NCBI RefSeq assembly: GCF_026420145.1
Contig: NZ_JAPMLV010000001.1
Location: forward strand, 1,860,001-1,924,000
Source of the DNA: Enterobacter pseudoroggenkampii
GTDB taxonomy: Bacteria; Pseudomonadota; Gammaproteobacteria; Enterobacterales; Enterobacteriaceae
Direction of reading: 5' to 3'
DNA: 64,000 nt
Shown here: in pieces, positions 9,519 to 21,354 of the stretch
Layout of the letters: each line of letters opens with the position of its first letter
How positions within the stretch are numbered: position 1 is the stretch's first letter
Notes under the pieces: model-generated
Told to the model about the DNA's origin: nothing
What the model saw: only the letters and a program-made list of their open reading frames with translations
Database searches by the model: none
Made by a program: the position numbers and the translations under genes

Positions 9519-10600
9519 TATTCCTGCTCGGACAGTGCCGCCAGCTGGTCGGCCTGGTATTCCTGCACGATAGGCTCAATCAGCATGTCCAGCTTCCCTT
9601 CCATCACCTCGTCCAGACGGTACAGCGTCAGGTTGATGCGGTGGTCGGTGACGCGGCCCTGCGGGAAGTTGTAGGTGCGGTTACGGTCGCTGCGATCGCC
9701 GCTCCCCAGCAGGTTACGACGCGTAGACGCTTCCGCCTGCTGGCGTTTCGCCATTTCGGCCGCGTGGATACGCGCGCCCAGCACGGACAGCGCTTTGGCT
9801 TTGTTTTTGTGCTGTGAACGCTCGTCCTGACATTCGACGACAATGCCGGTTGGCAGGTGGGTAATACGGATGGCGGAGTCGGTGGTGTTAACGTGCTGAC
9901 CACCCGCGCCAGAGGAGCGGAAAGTATCAATACGCAGGTCCGCCGGATTGATGTCCGGCAGTTCCGCTTCCGGCAGCTCCGGCATCACCGCCACCGTACA
10001 GGCGGAAGTGTGGATACGGCCCTGGGATTCGGTGGCCGGTACGCGCTGCACGCGGTGACCGCCGGATTCAAACTTAAGACGACCGTACACGCCGTCGCCG
10101 CTGATCTTGGCGATAACCTCTTTGTAGCCACCGTGTTCGCCTTCGTTGGCGCTCATGATCTCCACGCGCCAGCGACGCGACTCGGCGTAGCGGCTGTACA
10201 TGCGGAACAGATCCCCGGCAAACAGTGCCGCTTCGTCACCGCCGGTCCCGGCGCGGACTTCCACGAACGCGTTACGCTCGTCGTCCGGATCTTTTGGCAG
10301 CAGAAGCACCTGAAGCTGCTGCTCCATCTCCTCAGAACGCGCTTTCGCATCCTGCAACTCTTCCTGCGCCATCTCGCGCATTTCAGGATCGTCGAGCATC
10401 ATCTGCGCGGTTTCGATATCTTCCTGAACCTGTCGCCAGTCGGTAAAGCATTTAGAAACATCACTTAACTGCGCGTATTCACGTGAGAGCGCGCGAAAAC
10501 GCTCCTGGTCCGCAATGGTCCCGGCATCGCCGAGCAGCGCCTGGACTTCTTCATGGCGCTCGTGCAGAGCTTCCAGTTTAGCGACGATAGAAGGCTTCAT
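9518..10600 (-). CDS. prfA: PrfA, peptide chain release factor 1
   Basis: 360 residues, identical in length to E. coli RF1. The peptidyl-tRNA hydrolysis motif is in [10 protein letters not shown] (GGQ near residue 233) and the stop-codon reading region includes a PxT-type segment ([10 protein letters not shown]) near residue 188. It terminates translation at UAA and UAG. It follows hemA by 41 bases and overlaps prmC. Confidence 0.98.
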   Translation of the reverse strand: MKPSIVAKLEALHERHEEVQALLGDAGTIADQERFRALSREYAQLSDVSKCFTDWRQVQEDIETAQMMLDDPEMREMAQEELQDAKARSEEMEQQLQVLLLPKDPDDERNAFVEVRAGTGGDEAALFAGDLFRMYSRYAESRRWRVEIMSANEGEHGGYKEVIAKISGDGVYGRLKFESGGHRVQRVPATESQGRIHTSACTVAVMPELPEAELPDINPADLRIDTFRSSGAGGQHVNTTDSAIRITHLPTGIVVECQDERSQHKNKAKALSVLGARIHAAEMAKRQQAEASTRRNLLGSGDRSDRNRTYNFPQGRVTDHRINLTLYRLDEVMEGKLDMLIEPIVQEYQADQLAALSEQE

Positions 10601-10641
10601 AGGCGTAAGTGCACCTTGTCTTAGAAAATGGGTATAGGGCG

Positions 10642-11898
10642 CTATTCCAGCCCGAGGCTGTTGCGCAGAATAGTCAGGCGTTCATCATCCCCGTCACGGG
10701 CAGCCTGCTGAAGAGATTTGGTTGGTGCATGGATCAGGCGGTTGGTCAGTTTCCACGCCAGGTCCTGCATAATTGCATGTGCGTCGCCGCCCTGTTCAAG
10801 GGCCGCTAACGCTTTGGCTGTCAGGTCGTCACGCACCTGCTCCGCCTGTCCGCGATACTCGCGGATGGTCTCGCTGACGCTTTGCGCGCGCAGCCAGGCC
10901 ATAAACTCACTGGTTTCCTGCTCAACAATGGTTTCCGCCTGCACCGCCGCCGCTTTACGCTGGGCGAGGTTGTGCGAAATGATGCTTTGCAGGTCATCCA
11001 CGCTGTAGAGGTAGGCGTTAGGCAGCTTGCCCACTTCCGGCTCAACATCGCGCGGGACGGCAATATCCACCAGCAGCATCGGCTGATTACGACGGGACTT
11101 CAGCGCACGCTCCACCATCCCTTTTCCGATAATCGGCAGCGGGCTGGCGGTCGAGCTGATAATAATGTCCGCCTCTTTCAGACGTTCATCGATGTCGCTC
11201 AGGGCAACCACCTCTGCGCCCACTTCATCCGCCAGCACCTGCGCGCGTTCGCGGGTGCGGTTAGCGATAATCATCTTTTTCACTTTATGCTCGCGCAGAT
11301 GGCGCGCCACAAGTTCGATGGTTTCGCCCGCGCCCACCAGCATCACGGTGACGGTGGAGAGGGATTCAAAGATTTGGCGCGCAAGGGTGCAGGCCGCGAA
11401 AGCAACGGAAACCGCACTGGCACCAATGTCGGTTTCGGTTCGCACACGCTTCGCCACGGAGAACGACTTCTGGAACATGCGCTCCAGCTCGCTGGCCTTC
11501 AGATGCCCTTTTTGCGAATCCGCAAACGCTTTTTTCACCTGCCCCAGGATCTGCGGTTCGCCGAGCACCAGCGAATCCAGCCCGCTGGCCACGCGCATCA
11601 GATGGCTGACGGCATCGTTGTCCTGATGCCAGTACAGGCTGTTGCGCAGCTCGTCTTCATTGAGATTGTGGTAGTCGCATAACCAGCGGATCAGCGCTTC
11701 GTGCAGGTTATCCTGCTCTTCCACGCTTAAATAGAGCTCGGTACGGTTGCACGTCGAGAGCACCACGCCACCCTGCACCATCGGCTGTGCAAGCAGGCTG
11801 TCCAGCGCCAGGTCGAGCGTATCTGGCGAAAACGTTACGCGTTCTCGCAGCGAAACCGGGGCCGTTTTGTGGTTGATGCCGAGTGCTAATAGGGTCAT
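10642..11898 (-). CDS. hemA: HemA, glutamyl-tRNA reductase
   Basis: First committed enzyme of tetrapyrrole synthesis: it reduces glutamyl-tRNA to glutamate-1-semialdehyde with NADPH. 418 residues. The catalytic cysteine lies in [13 protein letters not shown] near residue 50, the NADPH-binding glycine motif is [11 protein letters not shown] near residue 188, and the N-terminal [19 protein letters not shown] is typical, including the positively charged early residues linked to heme-regulated proteolysis. First gene of the operon. Confidence 0.98.
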   Translation of the reverse strand: MTLLALGINHKTAPVSLRERVTFSPDTLDLALDSLLAQPMVQGGVVLSTCNRTELYLSVEEQDNLHEALIRWLCDYHNLNEDELRNSLYWHQDNDAVSHLMRVASGLDSLVLGEPQILGQVKKAFADSQKGHLKASELERMFQKSFSVAKRVRTETDIGASAVSVAFAACTLARQIFESLSTVTVMLVGAGETIELVARHLREHKVKKMIIANRTRERAQVLADEVGAEVVALSDIDERLKEADIIISSTASPLPIIGKGMVERALKSRRNQPMLLVDIAVPRDVEPEVGKLPNAYLYSVDDLQSIISHNLAQRKAAAVQAETIVEQETSEFMAWLRAQSVSETIREYRGQAEQVRDDLTAKALAALEQGGDAHAIMQDLAWKLTNRLIHAPTKSLQQAARDGDDERLTILRNSLGLE

Positions 11899-12224
11899 GT
11901 TGAGCGGGAGTAGTACCAGCGTTAATAAGGTTAGCAGAACGCATCATACAGGATGCGCGAGATCAATAAAAGAGACAGCCCCCTTTCGGAGTAATAGCTT
12001 ATACCCGTCATACTTCAAGCTGCATGCGCGTTGGCTGCGCTCGTTCACCCCAATCACATAGTTATCTATGCTCATGGGGATTCACTCTCTTGCCGCCTTC
12101 ATGCAGCTTGAATTATTTAGGGTAGATACAACGCTTTGAGATAATTTGAACGTAGACGGTAGCCCCCTTCGACGCTAGCATTAACAGTTATAACTGCAAC
12201 GTATCTCAAGGATTTGTCCTCATT
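11899..12224. promoter_or_regulatory. Divergent hemA/lolB intergenic region
   Basis: 326 bases between the divergent hemA and lolB starts. About 40% of it is an ERIC element (12000-12126). The hemA-proximal part (11899-11999) and lolB-proximal part (12127-12224) must hold the two promoters. I see no box strong enough to assign. The lolB ribosome site is the AAGGA about 9 bases before its ATG. Confidence 0.5.
12000..12126. repeat. ERIC element (enterobacterial repetitive intergenic consensus)
   Basis: 127 bp, the canonical ERIC length, bounded by TATACCCGTCATACTTCAAG and the near-inverse end CTTGAATTATTTAGGGTA. The internal palindrome CACCCCAATCACATA / TATGCTCATGGGGATTCAC is the ERIC core. 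It is transcribed as a long hairpin in whichever 5' leader contains it and may influence hemA or lolB message processing. Confidence 0.9.
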
Positions 12225-12836
12225 ATGACCCGACTGATTCGCCTGCTGCCGCTGGCAGCACTGGTTCTGACCGCGTGTACCGTCACCCAGCCAAAAGGCC
12301 CGGGCAAAAGCCCTGATTCACCGCAGTGGCGTCAGCACCAGCAGGACGTCCGTAATTTGAACCAGTATCAGACCCGCGGCGCGTTCGCTTATCTCTCTGA
12401 CGAACAAAAAGTTTATGCCCGCTTCTTCTGGCAGCAGACGGGTCAGGACCACTATCGCCTGCTGCTGCTGAACCCGCTGGGCAGCACCGAGCTGGAGCTT
12501 ATCGCGAAACCGGGTGAAGCGCAGATCACCGATAACAAAGGTCAGCACTACACCGCGACCGATGCCGAAGAGATGATTGGCAAGCTGACCGGGATGCCTA
12601 TCCCGCTTAACAGCCTGCGCCAGTGGATCCTCGGCCTGCCAGGTGACGCCACCGACTACACCCTGGACGATCAGTACCGTCTGAGCCAGGTGAACTACAC
12701 CCAAAATGGCAAAACCTGGAAAGTGGTGTACAGCGCCTATGACAGTAAGAGTAAACCTTCGCTGCCATCGAATATGGAACTGACCCAGGGCAGCCAGCGT
12801 ATCAAGCTGAAAATGGACAACTGGATCGTTAAATGA
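12225..12836 (+). CDS. lolB: LolB, outer-membrane lipoprotein receptor
   Basis: Accepts lipoproteins from periplasmic LolA and inserts them into the outer membrane; itself a lipoprotein. 203 residues with signal peptide and lipobox LTAC (Cys at residue 18), then the half-barrel fold with the conserved [14 protein letters not shown] segment, the exposed hydrophobic loop used for membrane insertion. Its stop overlaps the ispE start (ATGATGA), so the two are translationally coupled. Confidence 0.97.
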   Translation: MTRLIRLLPLAALVLTACTVTQPKGPGKSPDSPQWRQHQQDVRNLNQYQTRGAFAYLSDEQKVYARFFWQQTGQDHYRLLLLNPLGSTELELIAKPGEAQITDNKGQHYTATDAEEMIGKLTGMPIPLNSLRQWILGLPGDATDYTLDDQYRLSQVNYTQNGKTWKVVYSAYDSKSKPSLPSNMELTQGSQRIKLKMDNWIVK

Positions 12837-13702
12837 TGACCCAATGGCCCTCTCCGGCAAAGCTGAACCTGTTCTTATACATCACCGGCCAGCGCGCTGA
12901 CGGTTATCACACCCTGCAGACGCTGTTTCAGTTTATTGACTATGGCGACACGATCTCCATTGAACTGCGCCAGGACGGGCAGATTTGCCTGCTAACGCCG
13001 GTCGAGGGCGTGGCACATGAAGACAACCTGATCGTGCGCGCCGCGCGTATGCTGATGAAAGCCGCAGCGGAATCGGGCCGCCTGCCTGCGGGAAGCGGTG
13101 CGGATATCCGTATCGAGAAGCGCCTGCCGATGGGCGGCGGTCTGGGCGGCGGCTCATCTAACGCCGCGACCGTGCTGGTTGCGCTGAACCACCTCTGGGG
13201 CTGCGGGCTGTCGACGGACGAACTGGCAGCCCTGGGCTTGACGCTGGGGGCGGATGTCCCGGTGTTTGTGCGCGGTCATGCTGCCTTTGCCGAGGGCGTG
13301 GGTGAAATCCTCTCCCCGGCTGAACCGCCTGAGAAGTGGTATCTGGTTGCTCACCCCGGCGTGAGCATTCCAACCCCGGTCATCTTTAAAGATCCTGACC
13401 TGAAAAGGAATACCCCGGTTCGGTCAATAGAAACGTTATTAAATTGTGAATTCAGCAACGATTGCGAGGATATCGCAAGAAAACGTTTTCGCGAGGTTGA
13501 TGCGGTGCTTTCCTGGCTGTTAGAATACGCGCCGTCGCGCCTGACTGGTACAGGGGCCTGTGTCTTTGCTGAATTTGACACCGAATCCGCCGCTCGTCAG
13601 GTGCTTGAGCAAGCGCCGGTTTGGCTGCATGGTTTTGTAGCGCGTGGGATGAACATTTCCCCCCTACAGCAGGCCATTCTGGCGCAGACTGAGTTTCGGT
13701 GA
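12833..13702 (+). CDS. ispE: IspE, 4-diphosphocytidyl-2-C-methyl-D-erythritol kinase
   Basis: GHMP kinase of the non-mevalonate isoprenoid pathway. The ATP-binding glycine motif [15 protein letters not shown] is near residue 100 and the N-terminal [19 protein letters not shown] substrate loop is present. 289 residues, slightly longer than the E. coli 283. The ATG overlaps the lolB stop; a second ATG three bases on would also serve. Confidence 0.97.
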   Translation: MMTQWPSPAKLNLFLYITGQRADGYHTLQTLFQFIDYGDTISIELRQDGQICLLTPVEGVAHEDNLIVRAARMLMKAAAESGRLPAGSGADIRIEKRLPMGGGLGGGSSNAATVLVALNHLWGCGLSTDELAALGLTLGADVPVFVRGHAAFAEGVGEILSPAEPPEKWYLVAHPGVSIPTPVIFKDPDLKRNTPVRSIETLLNCEFSNDCEDIARKRFREVDAVLSWLLEYAPSRLTGTGACVFAEFDTESAARQVLEQAPVWLHGFVARGMNISPLQQAILAQTEFR

Positions 13703-13758
13703 CAACGTCACCCTGTTCCAGACGTTGCATCGCGCTCTTTAATACACCGCCTGGATAG

Positions 13759-14775
<1,017 letters not shown>

Positions 14776-14793
14776 TCGAACACGGCCGAAAAA

Positions 14794-14814
14794 CCCGCTG
14801 CGGCGGGTTTTTTT
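14794..14814 (+). terminator. Intrinsic terminator after prs
   Basis: CCCGC-tgcg-GCGGG stem flanked by AAA on the left and a run of seven T on the right, 18 bases after the prs stop codon. Confidence 0.9.
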
Positions 14815-14899
14815 GTCTCTGGGTTTTATTTGTATGATTAATGCCTCCTTCACCTGCCATTGATATGACAGATGATGCGCATACGGATGATAGATAATT

Positions 14900-16579
14900 G
14901 TGAAAAACGTAGCCTCCTCACATGTTCTGCCCTTTCGCGCCCTCATCGACGCCTGCTGGAAAGAGAAGTACACCTCGTCACGCTTTGTGCGTGACCTGAT
15001 TGCCGGGATCACCGTAGGCATTATTGCCATCCCGCTGGCGATGGCGCTGGCGATTGGCAGCGGCGTTGCGCCGCAGTACGGTCTGTACACCTCGGCCGTT
15101 GCCGGGATAGTCATTGCCCTGACGGGCGGCTCTCGCTTTAGCGTCTCCGGCCCGACCGCCGCCTTTGTGGTGATCCTCTACCCCGTTTCGCAGCAGTTTG
15201 GTCTGGCAGGCCTGCTAGTCGCCACCCTGATGTCCGGGGTCTTTTTAATTCTGTTTGGCCTGGCCCGCTTTGGGCGGCTGATCGAGTACATCCCCCTTTC
15301 CGTGACGCTAGGGTTCACCTCGGGGATTGGTATCACCATCGGAACCATGCAGATTAAGGATTTCCTCGGCCTGCAGATGCCCCACGTACCGGAACACTAC
15401 CTGCAAAAAGTAGGCGCGCTGTTTATGGCGCTGCCGAGCGCCAACCTGGGCGACGCCGCCATCGGGATTGTGACGCTGGGTACGCTGATCGTCTGGCCCC
15501 GTCTGGGGATCCGTCTGCCGGGCCACCTGCCCGCGCTGCTGCTGGGCTGCGCGGTGATGGCTATCGTCAATATGTTCGGTGGTCACGTCGCGACTATCGG
15601 CTCGCAGTTCCACTATGTTCTGGCGGACGGCTCGCAGGGTAGCGGCATTCCACAGCTGTTGCCGCAGCTGGTGCTGCCGTGGGATATGTCCGGCTCCAGC
15701 TTTACCCTAAGCTGGGATTCCCTGCGCGCCCTGCTTCCCGCAGCGTTCTCTATGGCAATGCTGGGGGCGATTGAATCCCTGCTCTGCGCCGTCGTTCTGG
15801 ACGGGATGACCGGCACCAAGCACAAAGCTAACAGCGAGCTGGTCGGCCAGGGATTAGGCAACCTTGTCGCGCCGTTCTTCGGCGGTATTACCGCAACGGC
15901 AGCCATCGCCCGTTCAGCTGCAAACGTGCGCGCGGGGGCAACCTCACCCGTTTCGGCGGTTATCCACTCCGTGCTGGTGATCCTCGCCCTGCTGATCCTC
16001 GCCCCGCTGCTCTCCTGGCTACCGCTTTCCGCCATGGCCGCCCTGCTGCTGATGGTGGCCTGGAACATGAGTGAGGCGCATAAGGTGGTGAACCTTCTGC
16101 GTCGCGCGCCGAAAGACGACATCATCGTGATGCTGATCTGCATGTCGCTGACCGTGCTGTTCGATATGGTTATCGCCATCAGCGTCGGGATCGTGCTGGC
16201 TTCTCTGCTGTTTATGCGCCGCATTGCGCAAATGACGCGCCTCTCCCCGGTCAACGTAGAGGTGCCTGATGATGTGCTGGTTCTGCGCGTGATTGGCCCG
16301 CTGTTCTTCGCCGCGGCGGAAGGTCTGTTCAGCGATCTGGAGTCCCGCATCGCGGGTAAACGGATTGTGGTGCTGAAGTGGGATGCCGTACCGGTGCTGG
16401 ATGCAGGCGGCCTGGATGCCTTCCAGCGCTTTGTTGCACGTCTGCCGGAAGGCTGTGAACTGCGGGTGAGTAACCTGGAGTTTCAGCCCCTGCGCACCAT
16501 GGCGCGGGCGGGCGTGCAGCCGATCCCTGGCCGCCTTGCCTTTTATCCTAACCGTGAAGCCGCATTAGCGGATCTGTGA
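14900..16579 (+). CDS. dauA: DauA, C4-dicarboxylate SulP-family transporter
   Basis: Inner-membrane SLC26/SulP carrier, in E. coli the main aerobic succinate importer at acidic pH. 559 residues, about 12-14 membrane helices, with the SulP signature [20 protein letters not shown] near residue 36 and a cytosolic STAS domain from about 435 ([18 protein letters not shown] near 490). The start is GTG at 14900, giving the E. coli length. The 3' end overlaps the converging MerR gene by 15 bases, so antisense interference is possible. Confidence 0.95.
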   Translation: MKNVASSHVLPFRALIDACWKEKYTSSRFVRDLIAGITVGIIAIPLAMALAIGSGVAPQYGLYTSAVAGIVIALTGGSRFSVSGPTAAFVVILYPVSQQFGLAGLLVATLMSGVFLILFGLARFGRLIEYIPLSVTLGFTSGIGITIGTMQIKDFLGLQMPHVPEHYLQKVGALFMALPSANLGDAAIGIVTLGTLIVWPRLGIRLPGHLPALLLGCAVMAIVNMFGGHVATIGSQFHYVLADGSQGSGIPQLLPQLVLPWDMSGSSFTLSWDSLRALLPAAFSMAMLGAIESLLCAVVLDGMTGTKHKANSELVGQGLGNLVAPFFGGITATAAIARSAANVRAGATSPVSAVIHSVLVILALLILAPLLSWLPLSAMAALLLMVAWNMSEAHKVVNLLRRAPKDDIIVMLICMSLTVLFDMVIAISVGIVLASLLFMRRIAQMTRLSPVNVEVPDDVLVLRVIGPLFFAAAEGLFSDLESRIAGKRIVVLKWDAVPVLDAGGLDAFQRFVARLPEGCELRVSNLEFQPLRTMARAGVQPIPGRLAFYPNREAALADL

Positions 16580-17623
16580 GCCACCTGATGCAGAGAAACG
16601 TCTTTGCATCATCACCCCGATCGCCTGCTGGAGCCAAGCAAGCACGGCAGGCGTCATCCAGGTTCCCTTCATCAGATGCGGCTCCTGCTGCATGGCCGTG
16701 CGAAACTTTTGCTGAGTCTCCGGGCTGGTGCCCGCGTAAGACTGGAACAATGTCAGCCAGTTTTCAGCCAGCTTTTGCGCATCGTCAGAGGCGGGGTCGA
16801 TATTTTCCCGCTGCGCCTGATGTAGTTTTGCCACCAGCGGCGGCCACTCCATCATGCGGTCAAAGTAGTGTGCCCGGGTAAAGGCCATCTCTTCGGCAGT
16901 GAGATACTTCTCCCATATGTTGAGCTTTGATTCCGCAAACGCGCGCGTGATGTAATCCGTCATCTCCGGCGTGATACCGGTCTGCACCTGCATCTGCGGT
17001 TCAACGCTATGCATTTCATTCAGCCGGGTGAGAAATTCCGGCTTGCCCGCCGTATCCTGCTCCAGGCGTTCCATCCAGCGCGTCGCCAGGTCCATGGCCC
17101 GCGGGTCCGTAACGGGTATGTGCTGTTTCAACAGCGTGTTTGCCTCTGCAACCAGCCCTGACCAGATAGCCGCCAGCGCATCCTTCTGCACCGCAAACGG
17201 GAGCTGCTGTAACTCTTCTTTGCTAAACCAGCGATCGTACATATTCATTAACTCCAGAGTCTGTAGCCAGGATTCCAGATCCGGCGTCGCATCGTCAAGA
17301 AGCCCGGTCCGCAGCTCCACCAGCCGGTCGCGCAGCGTATGTATGCTGCGCAGCTGTTTATCCAGCAGCGTGATTTGCGCATCGAGTAACTCGGTTAACG
17401 ACAGCGACTCCTGTTCCAGGAAATCCCTGATTTCAGCAAGTTCCAGCCCCGCTTTTGCCAGCGCCTGAATCATGTGCAGACGCTGGACATCCGCCAGGTT
17501 GTAAAGCCGATAACCTGCCGCGCTTCTGGCAGAAGGCAGCAACAACCCTGTTTGCTCATAGTGGTGCAATGTCCGCACGGTGATCCCGGCACGTTTCGCC
17601 AGCTCACCCACCTGAATCAACAT
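16565..17623 (-). CDS. MerR-family transcriptional regulator with TipAS-like sensor repeats
   Basis: 352 residues. Residues 1-75 are a MerR winged helix ([31 protein letters not shown]), followed by a dimerisation coiled coil to about 118. The C-terminal 230 residues are helical, with two TipAS-like stretches: [20 protein letters not shown] near 132 and [17 protein letters not shown] near 253, each followed by a DP/DD..A..W segment. TipAS domains bind thiopeptides and other amphipathic compounds in other bacteria; the ligand here is unknown. No partner gene is divergent from it, so autoregulation is the visible circuit. Confidence 0.82.
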   Translation of the reverse strand: MLIQVGELAKRAGITVRTLHHYEQTGLLLPSARSAAGYRLYNLADVQRLHMIQALAKAGLELAEIRDFLEQESLSLTELLDAQITLLDKQLRSIHTLRDRLVELRTGLLDDATPDLESWLQTLELMNMYDRWFSKEELQQLPFAVQKDALAAIWSGLVAEANTLLKQHIPVTDPRAMDLATRWMERLEQDTAGKPEFLTRLNEMHSVEPQMQVQTGITPEMTDYITRAFAESKLNIWEKYLTAEEMAFTRAHYFDRMMEWPPLVAKLHQAQRENIDPASDDAQKLAENWLTLFQSYAGTSPETQQKFRTAMQQEPHLMKGTWMTPAVLAWLQQAIGVMMQRRFSASGGSQIR

Positions 17624-17653
17624 AACTGCTCCTTTTTCTTTGCCAGTGGCATC

Positions 17654-17684
17654 ACTCTGGAGCCTTACGTTACGTGAGGGTCAA
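17654..17684 (-). promoter_or_regulatory. MerR-type promoter with 19-bp spacer and operator dyad
   Basis: On the minus strand a -35-like TTGACC (17679-17684) is separated by 19 bp from a weak -10-like CAGAGT (17654-17659). The spacer contains the dyad CCTCACG-TAA-CGTAAGG (17663-17679). A stretched spacer with a central dyad is the MerR-family hallmark, and this lies about 30 bases upstream of the regulator's ATG. Confidence 0.55.
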
Positions 17685-17694
17685 CCCTTGATGC

Positions 17695-17722
17695 AAAAAA
17701 AAACGACTCCCTCAGGAGCCGT
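17695..17722 (-). terminator. Intrinsic terminator of ychH
   Basis: ACGGCTCC-tgag-GGAGTCGT stem (one mismatch) followed on the minus strand by nine T. It begins 22 bases after the ychH stop. Confidence 0.85.
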
Positions 17723-17744
17723 TTCGGTGTTCTTTATCATAGCA

Positions 17745-18020
17745 CTAGCTGTGCTTATGCTGATCGCGACGACAGCGTTTATCGTAGTGGCGCACCCACC
17801 AGTATTTGTCACACACTTCCTCATGGCCACTCACGCGTGCTCCCGCCAGCCACAACACTGCACCAATGAAGATGCTCAATATCGCGCCATGCGCAAAGTA
17901 TTGCGGGAGATCAAGCTGCGGCAGCTGGTTTAAAATTGAATAACCCACGCCGGCTACCATCACGAACAGCCCCAACCCCATCAGCACGTTACCGAGTAAC
18001 GAAGCGTTTTTGCGTTTCAT
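17745..18020 (-). CDS. ychH: YchH, stress-induced inner-membrane protein
   Basis: 91 residues with two membrane helices (about 8-27 and 46-64) and a basic C-terminus RHYDKRCRRDQHKHS, matching E. coli YchH (92 residues). In E. coli it is CRP-activated and linked to stress and biofilm responses. Ribosome site GGAGG is about 9 bases before the ATG. Confidence 0.93.
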   Translation of the reverse strand: MKRKNASLLGNVLMGLGLFVMVAGVGYSILNQLPQLDLPQYFAHGAILSIFIGAVLWLAGARVSGHEEVCDKYWWVRHYDKRCRRDQHKHS

Positions 18021-18077
18021 GTGTCACCTCCGGAACTTTGGGTTGTCAGGGGAAAAGCCCCTAATCCTTGTGTGTAA

Positions 18078-18120
18078 AGTATAGACAACGCCCCTTTTAT
18101 GAGTTGCGTGAATGATCACA
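18078..18120 (-). promoter_or_regulatory. Candidate class II CRP-dependent ychH promoter
   Basis: On the minus strand a -10 TATACT (18078-18083) lies downstream of an imperfect CRP-like site TGCGTGAATGATCACA (18105-18120 in plus orientation). The site centre would be about 41.5 bases from a start point near 18071, the class II spacing. This fits the known CRP dependence of E. coli ychH. The site is only partly consensus. Confidence 0.5.
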
Positions 18121-18294
18121 ATTACAGATAACTCCCAAACAAAAGTTTACAAATAACACTTTGAACAGCTTGAAATTCTAATTGTTCAAATCAGAAATTA
18201 TTCGTATTTCGCTTCGACGATCGCAGAATTTTGTCAAGCGGCGCGCCAGACAGTAAACTACGCGCCAGATCTGGAACCCATTAGGAATTGAATC

Positions 18295-18879
18295 GTGACG
18301 ATTAAACTGATTGTCGGCCTCGCCAACCCGGGCGCAGAATATGCGGCTACCCGCCACAATGCCGGGGCATGGTATGTCGATCTGCTGGCCGAGCGGTTAC
18401 GTGCTCCCCTGCGTGAAGAACCTAAATTCTTCGGATATACCTCACGTATCAACCTTGCTGGCGCGGATGTTCGTTTACTGGTGCCTACCACCTTTATGAA
18501 CCTGAGCGGTAAAGCCGTGGCGGCAATGGCAACGTTTTATCGCATCAACCCGGATGAAATTCTGGTGGCTCACGATGAGCTGGATCTCCCGCCTGGCGTA
18601 GCAAAATTCAAACTGGGCGGCGGGCACGGCGGCCACAACGGTCTTAAAGACATCATCAGCAAGCTGGGCAATAACCCGAATTTCCACCGTTTGCGCGTCG
18701 GAATCGGCCATCCGGGCGATAAAAACAAAGTTGTCGGTTTCGTACTTGGTAAGCCCCCGGTTTCTGAGCAGAAACTGATTGACGAAGCGGTAGACGAAGC
18801 GGCGCGCTGCACCGAAATCTGGCTAAAAGACGGGTTAACCAAAGCGACAAACCGCTTACACGCTTTCAAAGCGCAATAA
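18295..18879 (+). CDS. pth: Pth, peptidyl-tRNA hydrolase
   Basis: Releases tRNA from peptidyl-tRNA that drops off ribosomes. 194 residues as in E. coli, with the GTG start at 18295 preceded by AGGAATTG. Catalytic features: [19 protein letters not shown] (Asn and the catalytic His near residue 21), FMNLSGKAV, and [10 protein letters not shown] with the conserved Asp near 94. It precedes ychF by 126 bases. Confidence 0.98.
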   Translation: MTIKLIVGLANPGAEYAATRHNAGAWYVDLLAERLRAPLREEPKFFGYTSRINLAGADVRLLVPTTFMNLSGKAVAAMATFYRINPDEILVAHDELDLPPGVAKFKLGGGHGGHNGLKDIISKLGNNPNFHRLRVGIGHPGDKNKVVGFVLGKPPVSEQKLIDEAVDEAARCTEIWLKDGLTKATNRLHAFKAQ

Positions 18880-19005
18880 TCTGCCCGATCCGGCTTTTTT
18901 ACCGCGCGTCATGCGGGTTACGTGTATAATAGGCGTAGTTATTTACTTTTCATCAATCGGTTATCGTTAACGGATTGATTATCAAGATATTAAGGTGATT
19001 TAGAA

Positions 19006-20100
19006 ATGGGATTCAAATGCGGTATCGTCGGTCTGCCAAACGTGGGCAAATCCACCCTGTTTAACGCGCTTACCAAAGCGGGTATCGAAGCGGCGAACTT
19101 CCCGTTCTGTACCATCGAACCTAACACTGGCGTGGTGCCAATGCCGGACCCGCGTCTGGACCAGCTCGCGGAAATCGTGAAGCCGCAGCGCATTCTGCCA
19201 ACCACCATGGAATTCGTGGACATCGCGGGCCTGGTAAAAGGCGCATCCAAAGGCGAAGGTCTGGGTAACCAGTTCCTGACCAACATTCGTGAAACCGAAG
19301 CGATCGGCCACGTTGTGCGCTGCTTCGAGAACGACAACATCATCCACGTTAACAACAAAGTGGATCCGGCTGACGACATCGACGTCATCAACACCGAGCT
19401 GGCGCTCTCTGACCTCGACACCTGCGAACGCGCGATTCACCGCGTGCAGAAGAAAGCCAAAGGCGGCGACAAGGATGCGAAAGCGGAACTGGCTGCGCTG
19501 GAAAAATGTCTGCCACAGCTGGAAAACGCGGGCATGCTGCGCGCGCTGAAAAACCTGACTGAAGAAGACAAGGCTGCGATCAAATACCTGAGCTTCCTGA
19601 CCCTGAAGCCAACCATGTACATCGCCAACGTTAACGAAGACGGTTTCGAGAACAACCCGTATCTGGACAAAGTGCGTGAAATCGCTGCGGCGGAAGGTTC
19701 TGTGGTTGTTGCCGTGTGCGCGGCCGTTGAATCTGATATCGCCGAGCTGGACGATGCCGACCGTGAAGAGTTCATGGCCGAGCTGGGTCTGGAAGAGCCG
19801 GGCCTGAACCGTGTGATCCGCGCGGGCTATGAGCTGCTGAACCTGCAGACCTACTTCACCGCTGGCGTGAAGGAAGTGCGTGCGTGGACGATTCCTGTGG
19901 GTGCGACTGCGCCTCAGGCTGCTGGTAAGATCCACACCGACTTCGAGAAAGGCTTTATTCGTGCGCAGACCATCGCATTTGAAGACTTCATCACCTACAA
20001 GGGTGAGCAAGGCGCGAAAGAAGCTGGCAAGATGCGTGCAGAAGGGAAAGATTACATCGTTAAAGATGGCGATGTGATGAACTTCCTGTTTAACGTCTGA
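19006..20100 (+). CDS. ychF: YchF/EngD, redox-regulated Obg-like ATPase
   Basis: Ribosome-associated P-loop ATPase that prefers ATP over GTP and modulates oxidative stress and leaderless mRNA translation in E. coli. 364 residues: G1 [14 protein letters not shown] near residue 8, G3 [14 protein letters not shown] near 69, NxxE-type G4 (NVNED near 207), coiled coil, and a C-terminal TGS domain ending [17 protein letters not shown]. The gene is intact. Its last 54-100 bases recur five times downstream, which marks it as the anchor of the accessory island. Confidence 0.98.
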   Translation: MGFKCGIVGLPNVGKSTLFNALTKAGIEAANFPFCTIEPNTGVVPMPDPRLDQLAEIVKPQRILPTTMEFVDIAGLVKGASKGEGLGNQFLTNIRETEAIGHVVRCFENDNIIHVNNKVDPADDIDVINTELALSDLDTCERAIHRVQKKAKGGDKDAKAELAALEKCLPQLENAGMLRALKNLTEEDKAAIKYLSFLTLKPTMYIANVNEDGFENNPYLDKVREIAAAEGSVVVAVCAAVESDIAELDDADREEFMAELGLEEPGLNRVIRAGYELLNLQTYFTAGVKEVRAWTIPVGATAPQAAGKIHTDFEKGFIRAQTIAFEDFITYKGEQGAKEAGKMRAEGKDYIVKDGDVMNFLFNV

Positions 20101-20114
20101 GTCGTCTTGAGTCA

Positions 20115-20146
20115 AAAAAATCCACGCCCTGGCGTGGATTTTTTAT
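20115..20146 (+). terminator. Intrinsic terminator of ychF
   Basis: AAAAAATCCACGCC-ct-GGCGTGGATTTTTT, a stem of about 14 bp with a T tract, 15 bases after the ychF stop. It can also stop the converging minus-strand transcript. Partly related terminator sequences follow two of the ychF end copies, near 26730 and 32920. Confidence 0.9.
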
Positions 20147-20154
20147 TGCGGGGG

Positions 20155-20448
20155 TCAAAACACATTTTCCAGGAGTTCTGTCTTCATACTGGCTTCAAAA
20201 GGAATGATTTCGGCAGTCGCAAGTTTTAACCTCTGAAAAGGATCCTCGCGTAAGCGCTCTTCAAGAGAGGCAAGGCTCTCACATTTCGCGAGAATGACCC
20301 CACCGTTTCTTGGGATCCGTCTACCGGACGCCAGGAAAATCCCCTCTGCGTACCCCTTTTTAAGCCACTCAATATGAGCAGGTATCGCTGCGTCAATCTC
20401 TTCGAGTGGTTTTATATAGGTCAAAATGACAATGTGAACCGTGCTCAT
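20155..20448 (-). CDS. YciI-family protein
   Basis: 97 residues with the YciI/ferredoxin-like dimeric alpha-beta barrel pattern: HIVILTYIKPLEEIDAAIP, HIEWLKKGYAEGIFLASGRR and a FQRLKLATAEIIPFEAS end. The ATG at 20448 has AGAGG 6 bases upstream; longer readings have no conserved sequence. The family includes small enzymes of uncertain substrate. This is the first gene after ychF, in opposite orientation, and likely marks the edge of conserved DNA. Confidence 0.8.
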   Translation of the reverse strand: MSTVHIVILTYIKPLEEIDAAIPAHIEWLKKGYAEGIFLASGRRIPRNGGVILAKCESLASLEERLREDPFQRLKLATAEIIPFEASMKTELLENVF

Positions 20449-20548
20449 CCTTTGCCTCTCAGTTAGGTTTTTACGCCGATTGCTGGAACTGCTTATGCAG
20501 TTCCTCTGTTGCCATCGGGTATCGTTATCATTTTGGGCACATTTGATC

Positions 20549-20914
20549 TTAATATGCAGGGCCCGATCGAGACAACGCGTTATTCTTCCTATTCCACGAA
20601 TAGAACCAGTCATGCCAGCCGTTTTGCTTTACCACATAGCTACAGGCCACAATTACTTCCTTTGACTGGTTGAAAGTTAAGTAATAGAAAATAGCGCCTT
20701 CAGGAGGTGCAGACCAAAATAGTTTTTCGCCCTGAGCACTGAAGATGGTCAAAATAGTTGGTAATGGCTTTGGTTCGCTTAACGCAAAGACTAACTGGCG
20801 TGTTGAGTCGACCATTGCAGAGTCTAAAAATGGCATCCTAACCCGTATGTTACGTTCAGCACACGCCCACTGAAGCAGGTCATTTTCTTTAATACAAATG
20901 AGATTTTCAATCAT
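20549..20914 (-). CDS. Hypothetical protein, probable immunity-type gene
   Basis: 121 residues, no signal peptide, ending in an aromatic WHDWFYSWNRKNN segment. GAGG lies 8 bases before the ATG. It is not recognised. It is separated by 16 bases from the upstream gene (20931-21311), so the two are co-transcribed. Decayed copies of parts of it occur at 24660-24790 and 29513-29580, which shows the family is reiterated in the island, as immunity genes are. Confidence 0.6.
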   Translation of the reverse strand: MIENLICIKENDLLQWACAERNIRVRMPFLDSAMVDSTRQLVFALSEPKPLPTILTIFSAQGEKLFWSAPPEGAIFYYLTFNQSKEVIVACSYVVKQNGWHDWFYSWNRKNNALSRSGPAY

Positions 20915-20930
20915 CGGTAAACCTCAACTT

Positions 20931-21311
20931 TTAAAGTTTGATCTGTTTCAAATCACCTTCAAAAAGCCCCACAAGATATACCCGGTATCGTGCTGGCTGC
21001 ACTTCTTTATACGTTAATACAGTAGAAAATTCCTTTACACACTTTGAACAAGTGTTTTTCGAAACATATAATTGGCTTTCATCGTAGATATACTTCTTAT
21101 GTTCACTAACAAACTTCACACCTCTCATTTTCTTAACAAAAAAGTCTTTCACCTCTTCAGAGAGCGAGTCAAATTCATATGAGTTTACGATAGAATAGAT
21201 TATTACTCCCTCGCATTCAGGGCATGCTATTTCTGCGCCAGAATCTAAAAAGTCATTATCTATGCCATCCAGGACTAGTACCTTCTTTTTCAGTCGATTA
21301 GTTATTCTCAT
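20931..21311 (-). CDS. Hypothetical protein with zinc-ribbon-like cysteines
   Basis: 126 residues. Two CxxC pairs (CPEC near residue 30 and CSKC near residue 88) could bind zinc. It begins MRITNRLKKKVLVLDG. No family is recognised. It lies directly upstream of the 121-residue gene in the island's immunity-rich strand, and no toxin is adjacent. Confidence 0.6.
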   Translation of the reverse strand: MRITNRLKKKVLVLDGIDNDFLDSGAEIACPECEGVIIYSIVNSYEFDSLSEEVKDFFVKKMRGVKFVSEHKKYIYDESQLYVSKNTCSKCVKEFSTVLTYKEVQPARYRVYLVGLFEGDLKQIKL

Positions 21312-21354
21312 TTTCTATAACCTTTTAATTTTATTAATCAATAATGTCATTCAG

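Noticed and set aside
12127..12224. Specific -10/-35 boxes for lolB
   Set aside because: Several weak TATAAT-like matches exist, none with a convincing -35 at correct spacing, so I leave the promoter unassigned.
20100..20160. A tRNA or phage attachment site at the island edge
   Set aside because: No tRNA gene and no integrase is visible near ychF. The repeated sequence is coding ychF DNA, so a tRNA-type att site is not supported.
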